Notes: generated by a model not told the origin, from the sequence alone. A DNA stretch of 14,066 nt from Discostella pseudostelligera (GCA_036940085.1 JALLBK010000356.1:1-14066), one strand, 5' to 3'. Positions 1-11,293 are shown, numbered from the stretch's first letter. Program-made: numbers and translations.

Positions 1-1901
1 ACGATGCATTCAGAAACTGCAAATCGCTGCATCGTCTCACTCTCCCCTCAACTGTCCTGCACATTGATGCGAACGCATTTCGTAATTGCACTGAGCTGAT
101 TCGCGTCGAGCTCAGCGAGATGCTGGAGCACATAGCCAAGCAGGCATTCAAAGAATGCAGTTCTCTAGAGGGAATCAAAATCTCCTCCACTACCAAATCG
201 ATAGGCGAGGAGGCCTTTCATGGTTGCGTGAATTTGAAGAATGCCGAACTTAGCGAGGGGCTGAAGAGTATTGGAAATATGACATTCAAACATTGTATCG
301 CTCTCGAACATATCAAACTTCCGTCAACGTTGGAATCTATCGGCGAGGGGACATTTTTCGGATGCAAGCGTTTGAAGAATGTCGAGCTTTGCGATGGTAT
401 GGATCACATTGGGCCCGATGCATTTCGTGTATGCTCGTCACTAGAGAAAATCATTTTTCCATCCACAGTCAGAGAGATTGATAATCGAGCTTTCTATAAT
501 TGCTCCGAATTGAAGCATGTGGAGCTACGCGAGGGTTTGTTGTACGTACAGAACAGTGCTTTTCAGAACTGCAAATCTATCGAAAGTATCAGCATACCAT
601 CCACTGTCAGAGCTATTGACGATTTCGCATTCAGTGGTTGCACTGCGCTGAAGGTAGCAGAGCTCTGCGAGGGGCTTAATCACATAGGGTTCGGAGTGTA
701 CAAAAATTGCAGCTCTCTTGAGCAGATCAGACTTCCATCAACGTTGAAATCCATATGTGGTGAATCATTCTTCGGATGTAAGAGTTTGAAGAATGTTCAA
801 CTTTGCGACGGATTGGTTGACATAGGGAACCATTCGTTTTCTCACTGCTACTCACTTGAGCAAATCACCCTTCCATCGTCTGTCAGAAACATAGAAACTG
901 CGGCTTTCCATGGTTGCTCACTGCTAAAGAACGTGGAATTAAATGAGGGTCTGGTGGTCATTAAGCAAATGGCATTTCAATTGTGTTTTGCACTCGAAAG
1001 TATTTGCATCCCTTCGACTGTCAAAATGATGGGTATCGGTGCTTTCAGTGGTTGTTTTAAGTTGACAAATGTAGTGCTTAGCGAGGGGCTCGAGTGTATT
1101 GAGAGCAATGCGTTCAGATCTTGCAACTCACTGGAGCAGATCAACCTTCCCTCTACCTTGAAATCAGTCAGCGAAGGCGCATTTTGTGGTTGCACTTCGT
1201 TGAGAAAAGTTGATTTTTACTTTGGGCTTGAGGAAATTGCGAGGAAGGCATTCGCAAGTTGCGTATCTCTTGACCGGATCTATGTGCCGTCTACTGTCAA
1301 GTTAATTCATTCGCTTGCGTTCCATGATTGCCGTTTGAAGACAGTACAGTTTAGTAACGAATTTGAGGAGATAGTATCAACTTTGTCGCTACAAGATTGG
1401 TGGCATCGTTTGGTGCCTGGAATGACGATGAACGTGACGTACACGTTTTTCGCTCGCTGCAACATTCTAGAGCGCCTTAGTAAGATCAAATCCGAGAAGT
1501 GGCAGAATGAAATTCATGAAATGTTGAACCAAATTCATTCAATTCGTTCATACGACTCGTTGTGGTGCCATTGTGAAGATGTCTTTCGCAAGCTGTTGAG
1601 CTACGAAAGGTGGAGTAATACCGCCTTCTTGCTGGAACTTGCTCTCTGGAAATCCAAGATTTCTGAACACGTAGGCTGTGATCGAATGGGCGACGATTTC
1701 AATGCGGTCATGGAGAAGTCGCAGCACCGCATGAAATGTGGCGCAACTGTTATCATCCCAAACGTTCTCTCGTTCCTTGCGGAAGTTGGTCGTTGGGACA
1801 GAATGATGTTCACTGAATTTTGCTTGGAACCCGAGGAAGACAACTATGACGGATTCAGTGTTGAAGACGAATTCAGCGACAGCGAACTAGAGGATTATTA
1901 G
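1..1901 (+). CDS. BspA-like leucine-rich repeat protein, 5' partial
   Basis: The reading frame is open from the first complete codon (base 3) to the TAG at 1899-1901, giving 632 residues with the true start outside the window. The ATG at 120 lies inside the repeat array and is not a real start. About 455 residues are 23-residue repeats of the LRR_5/BspA type, with an AFxxC turn followed by SLExIxLPST or LKNVELxEGL. A non-repeat C-terminal region follows, with a conserved-looking CGATVIIPNVLSFL stretch and a very acidic Asp/Glu/Ser tail. BspA-type LRRs form a solenoid used for protein or surface binding. No membrane segment is visible in the part present, and any signal peptide would be upstream. 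Such proteins are abundant in diatoms, where roles are mostly unknown. Family is sure; function and location are not. Confidence 0.88.
   Translation, partial: DAFRNCKSLHRLTLPSTVLHIDANAFRNCTELIRVELSEMLEHIAKQAFKECSSLEGIKISSTTKSIGEEAFHGCVNLKNAELSEGLKSIGNMTFKHCIALEHIKLPSTLESIGEGTFFGCKRLKNVELCDGMDHIGPDAFRVCSSLEKIIFPSTVREIDNRAFYNCSELKHVELREGLLYVQNSAFQNCKSIESISIPSTVRAIDDFAFSGCTALKVAELCEGLNHIGFGVYKNCSSLEQIRLPSTLKSICGESFFGCKSLKNVQLCDGLVDIGNHSFSHCYSLEQITLPSSVRNIETAAFHGCSLLKNVELNEGLVVIKQMAFQLCFALESICIPSTVKMMGIGAFSGCFKLTNVVLSEGLECIESNAFRSCNSLEQINLPSTLKSVSEGAFCGCTSLRKVDFYFGLEEIARKAFASCVSLDRIYVPSTVKLIHSLAFHDCRLKTVQFSNEFEEIVSTLSLQDWWHRLVPGMTMNVTYTFFARCNILERLSKIKSEKWQNEIHEMLNQIHSIRSYDSLWCHCEDVFRKLLSYERWSNTAFLLELALWKSKISEHVGCDRMGDDFNAVMEKSQHRMKCGATVIIPNVLSFLAEVGRWDRMMFTEFCLEPEEDNYDGFSVEDEFSDSELEDY
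3..1367 (+). repeat. Tandem 23-residue LRR array in a two-type alternation
   Basis: Roughly twenty units of 69 bases follow each other in frame. They alternate between a SLExIxLPSTVxxI type and a LKNVELxEGLxxI type, so the true period is 46 residues (138 bases). The repeats have diverged at DNA level but keep the spacing of Ala-Phe, Cys and Leu positions. The array degrades after about base 1320 as it passes into the non-repeat C-terminal region. Confidence 0.85.
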
Positions 1902-2103
1902 TACGAAATGTGATCAGAGATACACCTGCAACATAACACATAATTCAACATGACGAGAGTCGAGGCTCGAGAGGAGATGATAACGAAGAACAGAAGTGTC
2001 GACTTCTCCTGTAGGTCATCCATTCATTTTGACTTACAATAGATAGTACACTGCAATGAACAATAATGAAATATATGTCATCTGAACATATTATCTCTAT
2101 TAG

Positions 2104-5211
<3,108 letters not shown>

Positions 5212-5442
5212 AGTTGCATTTGTTTTAGGAGCTATCATGAACGGCAGACTGTGACGCGTTCTCGTCGGTTCGTTGCCGCGTCACTCGTAAACTATTAAAT
5301 CATTATCAAGCGCGTGGCACAAATGCATAGTTGATGTGGTTAATTTACTGCAAGATGATGAAAATAATATGCGATCCACGGTCCAGCAGCGAACCGAATG
5401 GCGAGACACATCTCAGTATCAAAAAAGATCTAGAGTCACTGA

Positions 5443-8400
5443 CTATGCCACAACATAATTCGGATGCACGGCTAGCTTCCGCTCTAGCTCTGGAATGTCC
5501 GAGCTCCCAATAATCACTAGAACGTGATCCACCTTCACAAGACGACGCAGTACCAAATTCGTCAGCTTCCTCAGTTGATTCAACTCCTCTGTCGAATCTC
5601 CAATAACCGATTTGCTCTGTTCGAGGTACCATTCAATAACCTGCCCCCAGGTCAAATACGTCGATCCTTCTCCTTCGCCCTCACCCAACCCTTCCATTCC
5701 TTCGGCTTCCGATTCTCTGGAGCGCAAATATGTCGCGATGGCATTAGAAATGGATTCGTACTGCTCGAACGAAATTTGAGTCTTCGACTTGGCCTTCTTG
5801 GTCTTTGGAGGCTTCAGTGATTGCTGCTGCGATTCATTTGATTCTTGTGTCTTACCACCCGCATCTGGTGGCGATTGCTCGACATTCTGTTCAGGCGCTT
5901 CGTCCATGTTTTCATCATAATCATCTGGGGGTCCATCATCAAACTCATCACCCTCTTCAAATGTCACATCTTCCGTCTCAACATGAATAATGCTCTTCCT
6001 CAGTAAGCGAAATGCCTCTCGTACATAGCTAGGCCGGACAAGATCATCGCAATGCAGCCTAGCGAGAGCCTCTGAAAGGCGAATCAATGACTCAAGCTGA
6101 CGTACCGTGATACGATACGCGGTGCGGCTGCGTCCCATGGTATCTCCCTGTCGAAGTTTACGGTAGCAGTCTACCAATACACGACGGCTCTCATCTGTTA
6201 TTTGAGGGTTCAACGTCCGTGCAAACCGAATGTAGCGCAGCATTTGATCCTTCGAAAATGGTGGGTCAATGACAGCCTCATCGCATCTATGCACATCCAA
6301 GATGTGCTTGGCAACATTATAATCAGCCACATCATCACATTCATCGAGCACCACATAGAATAAATCAAATCGACTCAGAATAGGTGCTGAAAGCTGGACA
6401 TTCGCCCTCAAAGTTTTGGATCGATCGTACCGTCCATAAATTGGATTTGCTGCGGCCAAAATCGAAGCACGTGCATTCAACGTAGCTGTTATGCCTGCCT
6501 TGGTAATACTGATGGTCTGTTGTTCCATTGCCTCGTGAATTGCAACCTGATCGTGCTGATCCATTTTATCGAATTCATCAATACAACAAATACCATTGTC
6601 TGCCAACATTAAGGCTCCGGCTTCAATACAGTACTCGCCCGTATCCTGATCACGAATAACAGCTGCTGTTAAACCAGCAGCACTCGCCGCCTTGCCGGAA
6701 GTATAAACGCACCGATCGGGTAAGAAGGAGTGGACAAACTTTAAGAATTGTGACTTAGCCGTTGACGGATCCCCAACGATGCATACATTGATGTCCCCAC
6801 GCAAGCGAATGCCCTCGGATGTGGTTTTGTGTACACCTGAAAGCAGCATTAGAAGGATACCACGTTTGACTTCTTGGTGGCCGAAGGTTGCAGGGGCGAT
6901 GGAGTCTGCCAGCTGTAAGTGAAAGATTGTGAATCATTGATTGTAAATAAGATTGTCCAGTGCATGCAATCGATGGTGACCAACAAATCTGAAACACATG
7001 AAGCCGTACCTTATCATACAACCTGTTCATACCCTTCATCCTACGAATCTCCTCCTTCTCTTCCTCGGTAAACTCCATCGCTACCTCCTGTGCCGTCTTT
7101 GGATTATCCGCCGCCTCGGCATTCGCACTAAACAACCAACTCTCATTCACATGCCCTTCATTTTGCAACATACTCTCTTCCCCCCGTCGTCGAACACGTT
7201 CAGCTACATCAGAGGGTAGGACACAGCATGCCACGAAACAAGTTCGGTACGTTAATTCTCGAACACCCAATGCAGATAGGCCACGTACACCGCCTCCTCC
7301 ACCAGTGGCGGCCTCCCGTCCTGCGCGCAAGTTGCCAGCCGAGGCAGATGCCCGCGCTGCCTCACCGGCACGAGCAAGGGCACTTCCATCGGGTACAACA
7401 ACCAAGCTACCAGTCAGTACTACTCGATCTCCCGGCTTGGCTCGTTCAACCATTTCATGTCGAAGCACAACATCGATAGTGCGTGGCATAGATCCCGGGG
7501 GTATTTCGTCCGCATTCTCTTGTACGCGCAACCTTTGCCAATCCACAAACTCGCTCCCACCACCGGCATTCTCGCCATCACTGGTACTTCCCGGTCCGGC
7601 CACCTCCAAGTGGAAATCACTCGAGTTGCGATTCTGACAACGCGGGTTACGACACAATGGTGGTCTCGTTAAATGATACTGCTGCAATACATCCGGCGCA
7701 ACCAAACCACACTTTTGACAACGAAATGATCCCACCAACAACTCCGGTCGGACATCGGACGACCGTGTAACAGTACCCGAAACGGAAGAGAATCGACCAA
7801 TAGTCCCCGTCCGTAGGGCACGCACTGGCAAGATGGTTGGGCAATTGTACATGGCCACAAAGTACGAGGGTACAACACGCGTATCCTTCATAGAACCACC
7901 GGCACTCGATCGCTCCAATTCAGGATGACAATCCAAAACAAACTTCTTCGCTGCCCGACGGAGATATGGCTCGAAGCGAACGTATTCCCCCTCAATTGCC
8001 TCGGCTAGCTCATGATCGTACGCATTGACATGTCGGAAATTCACGCATATGGTACTAGAAAAGGAGGACATTTCAGCTTCATCGTCATTGTCGTTGTCAT
8101 CATCTACTGCTCCACTGGAATTGGCAGATCCGGATTTGAGCTGACGTCGTGCTAGCTGGGCGGCCTGTTCAAGATATGGATAATATTGGTGTGTCCGTGC
8201 TACCGCCGCCGCATCATCATCATCTTCTACGTCGTCATTTTCATTCATACCACCAAGCCCATCGGCAGGTTGTTCATGAACAATCTCAGAGCTGGATGTT
8301 GCAAATTTGTTTGTTTCAGAAATGTTAGATACAGTCGGAACACATAAAATAAATAGAAACAATGCACCGGTAATCATCATTGGCAAAACAGTAGTAACGA

Positions 8401-8910
8401 CAACACAAGCAAGGTGACCATCATTCAAATAATATAATGCAACTGAATAGAATGAGCAAATTATTGTGCATCATCCTATAGACAATGAGAATTCTACACT
8501 CACTAATTAATCAAAAACTCTTGAAAACGAACCCGGACCAACTCGCCACCCTCGTCGACTACCTCAAATGCCGACGCTTCTCCCCCCTCTAAACCGACGG
8601 TGCCCTGAATCGCCGCCGCGGCAGCCTCTGCACCTGGCGGACGTGCTCTTCCAGTTCCAGTATTGCCTGCTCCACCGCCACCTCCTCCTCCCACCCCGGC
8701 TTGGGGTAGGACGGATACTTCGGCTGCGGCACGGGCTACGGAGGCAGCATCGTCATCGTCGTAGGCGGCACTGCCGCCACCAACGCCAGTGTCACGAGGA
8801 GGTGTGAGCGTGGCAGGCTGCTGCTGCTGTTGCTGCTGCTGTTGTTGAACACCAGCGGTGAGAGGTGGCCGGCTGCTGCCGCGAGGGTTGGGGGCAGAGG
8901 AGGTGATCAT
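5443..8910 (-). CDS. MCM6: MCM6, DNA replication licensing helicase subunit (3 exons)
   Basis: Exons are 8910-8504, 8291-7010 and 6912-5443 on the minus strand, joining in frame to 1052 residues. MCM6 is one of six subunits of the nuclear MCM2-7 ring that unwinds DNA at replication origins and forks. Visible parts are a poly-Gln/Gly-rich N-terminus (1-115), an N-terminal domain with an acidic insert (about 155-210), a zinc finger (Cys 327, 330, 349, 354), Walker A GDPSTAKS (610-617), Walker B IDEFD (674-678), sensor 1 NPIYG (from 719), arginine finger SRF (743-745), sensor 2 ITVRQLES (about 831-838), an acidic linker and a C-terminal winged helix (about 942-1050). Subunit identity rests on MCM6-type segments such as LRGDINVCIVGDPSTAKSQ. 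It is longer than the roughly 820-residue animal protein because of low-complexity inserts. The start is fixed by an in-frame TAA 9 bases upstream. Confidence 0.95.
6913..7009 (-). other. MCM6 intron 2 (97 bases, GT-AG)
   Basis: The donor AAG|GTACGG follows the codons for GMNRLYDK and the acceptor CTTACAG precedes CTGGCAGAC (LADS). It is phase 0. Splicing joins MNRLYDK to LADSIAPATFGHQEVKRG, the expected MCM6 sequence. Reading through shifts the frame. Confidence 0.92.
8292..8503 (-). other. MCM6 intron 1 (212 bases, GT-AG)
   Basis: The donor is TTA|GTGAGT, directly after the codons for RFQEFLIN, and the acceptor is CATCCAG|C. The split codon TA+C restores Tyr and the frame continues as SEIVHEQP. 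Without splicing, the frame ends at TAG at once. Phases agree exactly, although the exon sequence on both sides is poorly conserved. Confidence 0.8.
8818..8847 (-). repeat. CAG/CAA run coding poly-Gln in MCM6
   Basis: Ten consecutive Gln codons (seven CAG, three CAA) lie in the N-terminal extension of MCM6. The interrupting CAA codons would tend to limit slippage. Confidence 0.85.
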
Positions 8911-8916
8911 GGTTAC

Positions 8917-8934
8917 TTAGGGTGCCATTGGCAT
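8917..8934 (-). promoter_or_regulatory. Five-codon upstream frame before MCM6
   Basis: ATGCCAATGGCACCCTAA codes MPMAP and stops 6 bases before the MCM6 ATG, in the same frame. It would act only if the MCM6 transcript starts further upstream, which is not known. Confidence 0.3.
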
Positions 8935-8990
8935 GTGAATAAGGTTGCTTTTTGTTTTTGCTTTCGTACTGCTTGTGCTGGCGGTGAAAA

Positions 8991-8999
8991 TGGCGGGAA
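8991..8999 (+). promoter_or_regulatory. E2F-like site TGGCGGGAA
   Basis: TGGCGGGAA fits the E2F/DP consensus and lies about 81 bases from the MCM6 start and 77 bases from the ATG at 9076. E2F control of MCM genes is well established in animals and plants, and this supports S-phase co-expression here. The site call is a pattern match only. Confidence 0.5.
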
Positions 9000-9075
9000 G
9001 GCAGAAAACATACACTAAATAAAAAAGTCACCTGAACCTCTACCTCTACTGTCACTGTCACCAATCACCATCACC

Positions 9076-9095
9076 ATGCCCGCCGAAAGCAGTAA
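9076..9095 (+). other. Possible first coding mini-exon of the histone-fold gene
   Basis: CACCATGCCCGCC is a strong start context. The frame reads MPAESS and meets overlapping donor sequences, GTAAGT at 9092 and GTATGA at 9096. Splicing 9096 to the AG at 9151-9152 (57 bases) keeps the frame and gives MPAESS followed by KKRNLLLFTP. Splicing 9092 to the AG at 9276-9277 (186 bases) also keeps it and drops the Ser run. Unspliced, it is a 19-codon upstream frame ending at 9135. Confidence 0.35.
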
Positions 9096-9144
9096 GTATG
9101 AGGGAGACTTCCATGATGGGTTCGTAGCAAGATAAAAGAACAAA

Positions 9145-9831
9145 ATGTCTAGGAAGCGGAATCTCCTACTATTCACGCCTGCTCAGTTCTCATCGTGTCT
9201 CGAGAGCGGGCTCAACATCCACGTGAACATGGTCGATGTTGGACACTCGTCGTCGTCGTCGTCATCGTCTTCGGCAGCATCGGCAGCAGCGACTTTGACT
9301 AGAAAAAATGTACCTGCGTGTTCCGGAGATATCTCAAGGGCGGATTTGAAAAGTATTGATATCCTCGAAAGTAAAGATTTGGTGGCGTATGTCAAACGTA
9401 ATTCGGACCACCCAGCATTTCCTTTATCATTGTGTACCAACGGTGCAATGGAGGCCTTACGTCAATGCCAGTCTGCCTTCCTCACTTTCTTATCAACATC
9501 ACTGGGAGATCAAACGAATCAAATAAAGGAGGGGGGGATACTAACTGAGCAAGATGTCATGTCATGCATGAGAAATATGGGATTGTCCGCCCTTGCTTCT
9601 CGGGGTGCCGCTCTGTTGTCATCGTCATATGAAACACAACAACAACCACTGAAGAAGAAACGAAAGGGTGCGTCCTCCAAAACATTCGGCAATGTTAGCG
9701 GGACGCATATGGAGGAGTTAGTAGCTGAACAGGAGAGGCAACTGTTGGAGAGTGCGTGTCGAGTACGAACGATGATGATGAATCCAAAACAAAAATTTGG
9801 ATCGGAAGTGACGAAGACAGATGACCGCTGA
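9145..9831 (+). CDS. Histone-fold protein, Dpb4/POLE3 (NF-YB) type
   Basis: The frame codes 228 residues. Residues about 73-150 look like a histone fold of the NF-YB/Dpb4 class: helix 1 near DILESKDLVAYVKR, a long helix 2 in EALRQCQSAFLTFLSTSL, then ILTEQDVMSCMRNMGL matching the loop and helix 3 where relatives have LNASDVLSAMEEM. A PLKKKRK motif (about 168-174) is a likely nuclear localisation signal. In that class Dpb4/POLE3 is a DNA polymerase epsilon and chromatin-remodeller subunit, while NF-YB is a CCAAT-binding factor. The MCM6 neighbour favours the replication role, but this is inference. Residues 35-49 are a Ser/Ala run. The start is uncertain: the ATG at 9145 follows an in-frame TAA at 9133, while a stronger-context ATG at 9076 followed by a GTAAGT donor may be a first exon. 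Confidence 0.68.
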   Translation: MSRKRNLLLFTPAQFSSCLESGLNIHVNMVDVGHSSSSSSSSSAASAAATLTRKNVPACSGDISRADLKSIDILESKDLVAYVKRNSDHPAFPLSLCTNGAMEALRQCQSAFLTFLSTSLGDQTNQIKEGGILTEQDVMSCMRNMGLSALASRGAALLSSSYETQQQPLKKKRKGASSKTFGNVSGTHMEELVAEQERQLLESACRVRTMMMNPKQKFGSEVTKTDDR

Positions 9832-9951
9832 ATCTTTACGGTGGCATTTCACATTATTTATAGAAAGAATCTCTCAAGGTATTATTTTCATAACAAATCC
9901 ATATGCCAGTCTATCATGCGCACCCAAATCAACATCTGCACTCCCAAACAA

Positions 9952-10030
9952 ACATCACGATCTCCCCTCCCCTCATTCTCTCCCCAAACTCTACACTCCC
10001 TTCCGACCCCCCTCTCTCACCCTAATCCTG
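9952..10030. other. Pyrimidine-rich tract between convergent genes
   Basis: The 212 bases between the stop codons of the histone-fold gene and ISCA2 contain a strongly C/T-biased plus-strand tract. It probably belongs to the 3' flanks of both genes. No hairpin or gene is evident. Confidence 0.4.
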
Positions 10031-10043
10031 TGCGCAATTCTAA

Positions 10044-10859
10044 TTAATCCAAAGCAGGATTCATCCCAAAATTCTTCGCCGCAAAGCTACTACCACATCC
10101 ACATGCACTCTCACTCTGTGGATTGTTCACCACCGCAAACGAACTACGTATCATCTCACTAACGTAATCAATCGTACTTCCCCTTAATAATTCCAACGAT
10201 GTCGAATCAATGACTACACGTACACCATCTTTGGTGAATATGATATCCTCTTCGGGATCGATGGTACCATCCTCTTCATCTTCTTCTTCTTCATTGTCGT
10301 TATTATTTTGTGAATTGGAATTTTGATTGTTGTTGCTGCTCTTGTTATTATTACCATCATCCGAGGATAAGAGTAAAAACTTGTATTGAAAGCCACTGCA
10401 TCCTCCAGCATCAACGTATAGGCGCAAGTATACCGATTCAGGATTGGGACGAGTCGATGCCAATTGTTTTATCCGGGACACACAGCTTGGTGTGATGTTG
10501 ATTCCGTTATTTTCATTATTGGTGTTGTTGTTGATGGAGGACGGTGGAGAAGACGATGACGATGAAGAGCTGCCATCCTTCGTTTCATCATTGTCGTTAG
10601 TGGAAGAGTGTGTTACTGTAACTGTAATAGATCTCGTTGGGTAGTACTCGATGTGTCGCTTCGCCGGTAGGGGAGGGTTGAGGATGTCGCCGCATGGGAA
10701 GTTGATGCTTGACACTGGTCTATGGATATGGAAAATTGTCTGAAGATATTGCTGCTGGCGACGGCGGGGGTGATGATGGTGATGAGTATGGGCTAAATAT
10801 GACCTAGATGAAGATGCCGCGGCACGACGGAAGAGGAATGGCAGGGACGTCGTCGTCAT
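10044..10859 (-). CDS. ISCA2: Mitochondrial A-type iron-sulfur assembly protein, ISCA2-like
   Basis: A single exon codes 271 residues. The N-terminus (about 1-50) is rich in Arg, Ser and His with no acidic residues, as in a mitochondrial targeting peptide. A Ser/Asn-rich linker follows. The HesB/IscA domain covers about 120-262, with the three conserved Cys at 154 (GGCSGFQYKF) and at 253 and 255 (ESACGCGSSF). The segment EMIRSSFAVVNNPQ is typical of ISCA2 rather than ISCA1. In mitochondria ISCA2 works with ISCA1 and IBA57 to make 4Fe-4S clusters for enzymes such as aconitase and lipoyl synthase. An Asn/Ser/Glu/Asp insert of about 30 residues (166-197) interrupts the domain between the first Cys motif and the IDPEEDIIF strand. 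Family is sure; location is inferred from the leader. Confidence 0.93.
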   Translation of the reverse strand: MTTTSLPFLFRRAAASSSRSYLAHTHHHHHPRRRQQQYLQTIFHIHRPVSSINFPCGDILNPPLPAKRHIEYYPTRSITVTVTHSSTNDNDETKDGSSSSSSSSPPSSINNNTNNENNGINITPSCVSRIKQLASTRPNPESVYLRLYVDAGGCSGFQYKFLLLSSDDGNNNKSSNNNQNSNSQNNNDNEEEEDEEDGTIDPEEDIIFTKDGVRVVIDSTSLELLRGSTIDYVSEMIRSSFAVVNNPQSESACGCGSSFAAKNFGMNPALD

Positions 10860-10882
10860 GGTAGGATTATGGACATGGTCAT
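10856..10882 (-). promoter_or_regulatory. Eight-codon upstream frame overlapping the ISCA2 start
   Basis: ATGACCATG opens an 8-residue frame, MTMSIILP, whose TGA overlaps the ISCA2 ATG as ATGA. A ribosome ending there is placed on the ISCA2 start, so termination-reinitiation or start competition is possible. It depends on the transcript beginning upstream of 10882. Confidence 0.35.
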
Positions 10883-11143
10883 GAGCTTGTTTGGTGTGTT
10901 GTGTTGGGTGTTGTTATGTTGTTGGATGTTGGGGTTTGCTGGGGTTTGTTTGTCGCGCATGGTGGCGGCAAGCTGTTCACCGACAGACAGACCTTGAATT
11001 CAGAAAGGTACTTAAGCATTTTTGAAATTAAAAAATTGAAAAAGATAGGAGTAGGAATCTGTAGGAATATTTCGATGTTGATAATTCTGAAAGTAAAAAG
11101 GATACTTAACAACTCTTACGGGCAGCTGCTGGCGACGATTTGA

Positions 11144-11155
11144 TGACGTCACGTG
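11144..11155. promoter_or_regulatory. Composite CRE / G-box, TGACGTCACGTG
   Basis: A perfect palindromic CRE (TGACGTCA, 11144-11151) overlaps a perfect G-box (CACGTG, 11150-11155). CRE-type TGACGT elements are bZIP targets and are known CO2/cAMP-responsive elements in diatom promoters; CACGTG is a bHLH or bZIP target. The site lies about 185 bases before the LRR start and 285 bases from ISCA2. Occupancy is not shown. Confidence 0.5.
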
Positions 11156-11180
11156 GATTCGGTGGCGGCAAATGAACTCA

Positions 11181-11190
11181 TCCCGCCAAA
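11181..11190 (-). promoter_or_regulatory. E2F-like site TTTGGCGGGA
   Basis: On the minus strand the sequence reads TTTGGCGGGA, close to the classical E2F site. It is about 150 bases upstream of the LRR gene start and could serve either divergent gene. Confidence 0.35.
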
Positions 11191-11221
11191 AGATTACTTC
11201 CACGTTAATCGCCCGGCGACC

Positions 11222-11293
11222 ATGACCATGAATAACTCCGCCAACCCCATCTCCCCCTGTCGTACCCCAACATCAACAACCTCTCATCATTGA
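11222..11293 (+). promoter_or_regulatory. 23-codon upstream frame before the LRR gene
   Basis: ATGACCATGAAT opens a frame of 23 Ser/Thr/Pro-rich codons ending in TGA at 11291-11293, 46 bases before the main ATG. It is in another frame than the gene. It resembles no known peptide and may be chance leader sequence. Confidence 0.3.

Larger units (their letters stand above)
8911..9075. promoter_or_regulatory. Bidirectional promoter between MCM6 and the histone-fold gene
   Basis: The MCM6 start (8910, minus) and the first plausible start on the other strand (9076, or 9145) are only 165-234 bases apart, so both genes must share this stretch as promoter and leader. It holds an E2F-like site at 8991-8999 and CCAAT elements facing opposite ways (minus at 8927-8931, plus at 9061-9065). 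No TATA box stands out. Confidence 0.6.

Noticed and set aside
120..122. ATG at 120 as start of the BspA-like protein
   Set aside because: The same repeats continue upstream in frame to the window edge, so this Met is internal.
1..1901. BspA-like gene as a recent bacterial transfer
   Set aside because: BspA-type repeats are common in bacteria, but they are also widespread in protists including diatoms. Codon use and the C-terminal domain give no sign of recent import.
6755..7009. Read-through of the MCM6 middle exon past GMNRLYDK to a stop near 6755
   Set aside because: The sequence after the GTACGG donor loses all MCM similarity, while splicing to 6912 restores it exactly. It is an intron and a wrong frame.
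8292..8428. Separate start of the MCM6 middle part at 8428 with a hydrophobic leader
   Set aside because: The hydrophobic stretch is intron 1 read in frame. The donor, acceptor and codon phases fit a splice joining 8504 to 8291.
10879..11112. Minus-strand 77-codon frame with a hydrophobic start in the ISCA2/LRR intergenic region
   Set aside because: Its Ile/Phe-rich composition follows from AT-rich DNA, and it shows no conserved motif. It overlaps the likely promoter and leader.
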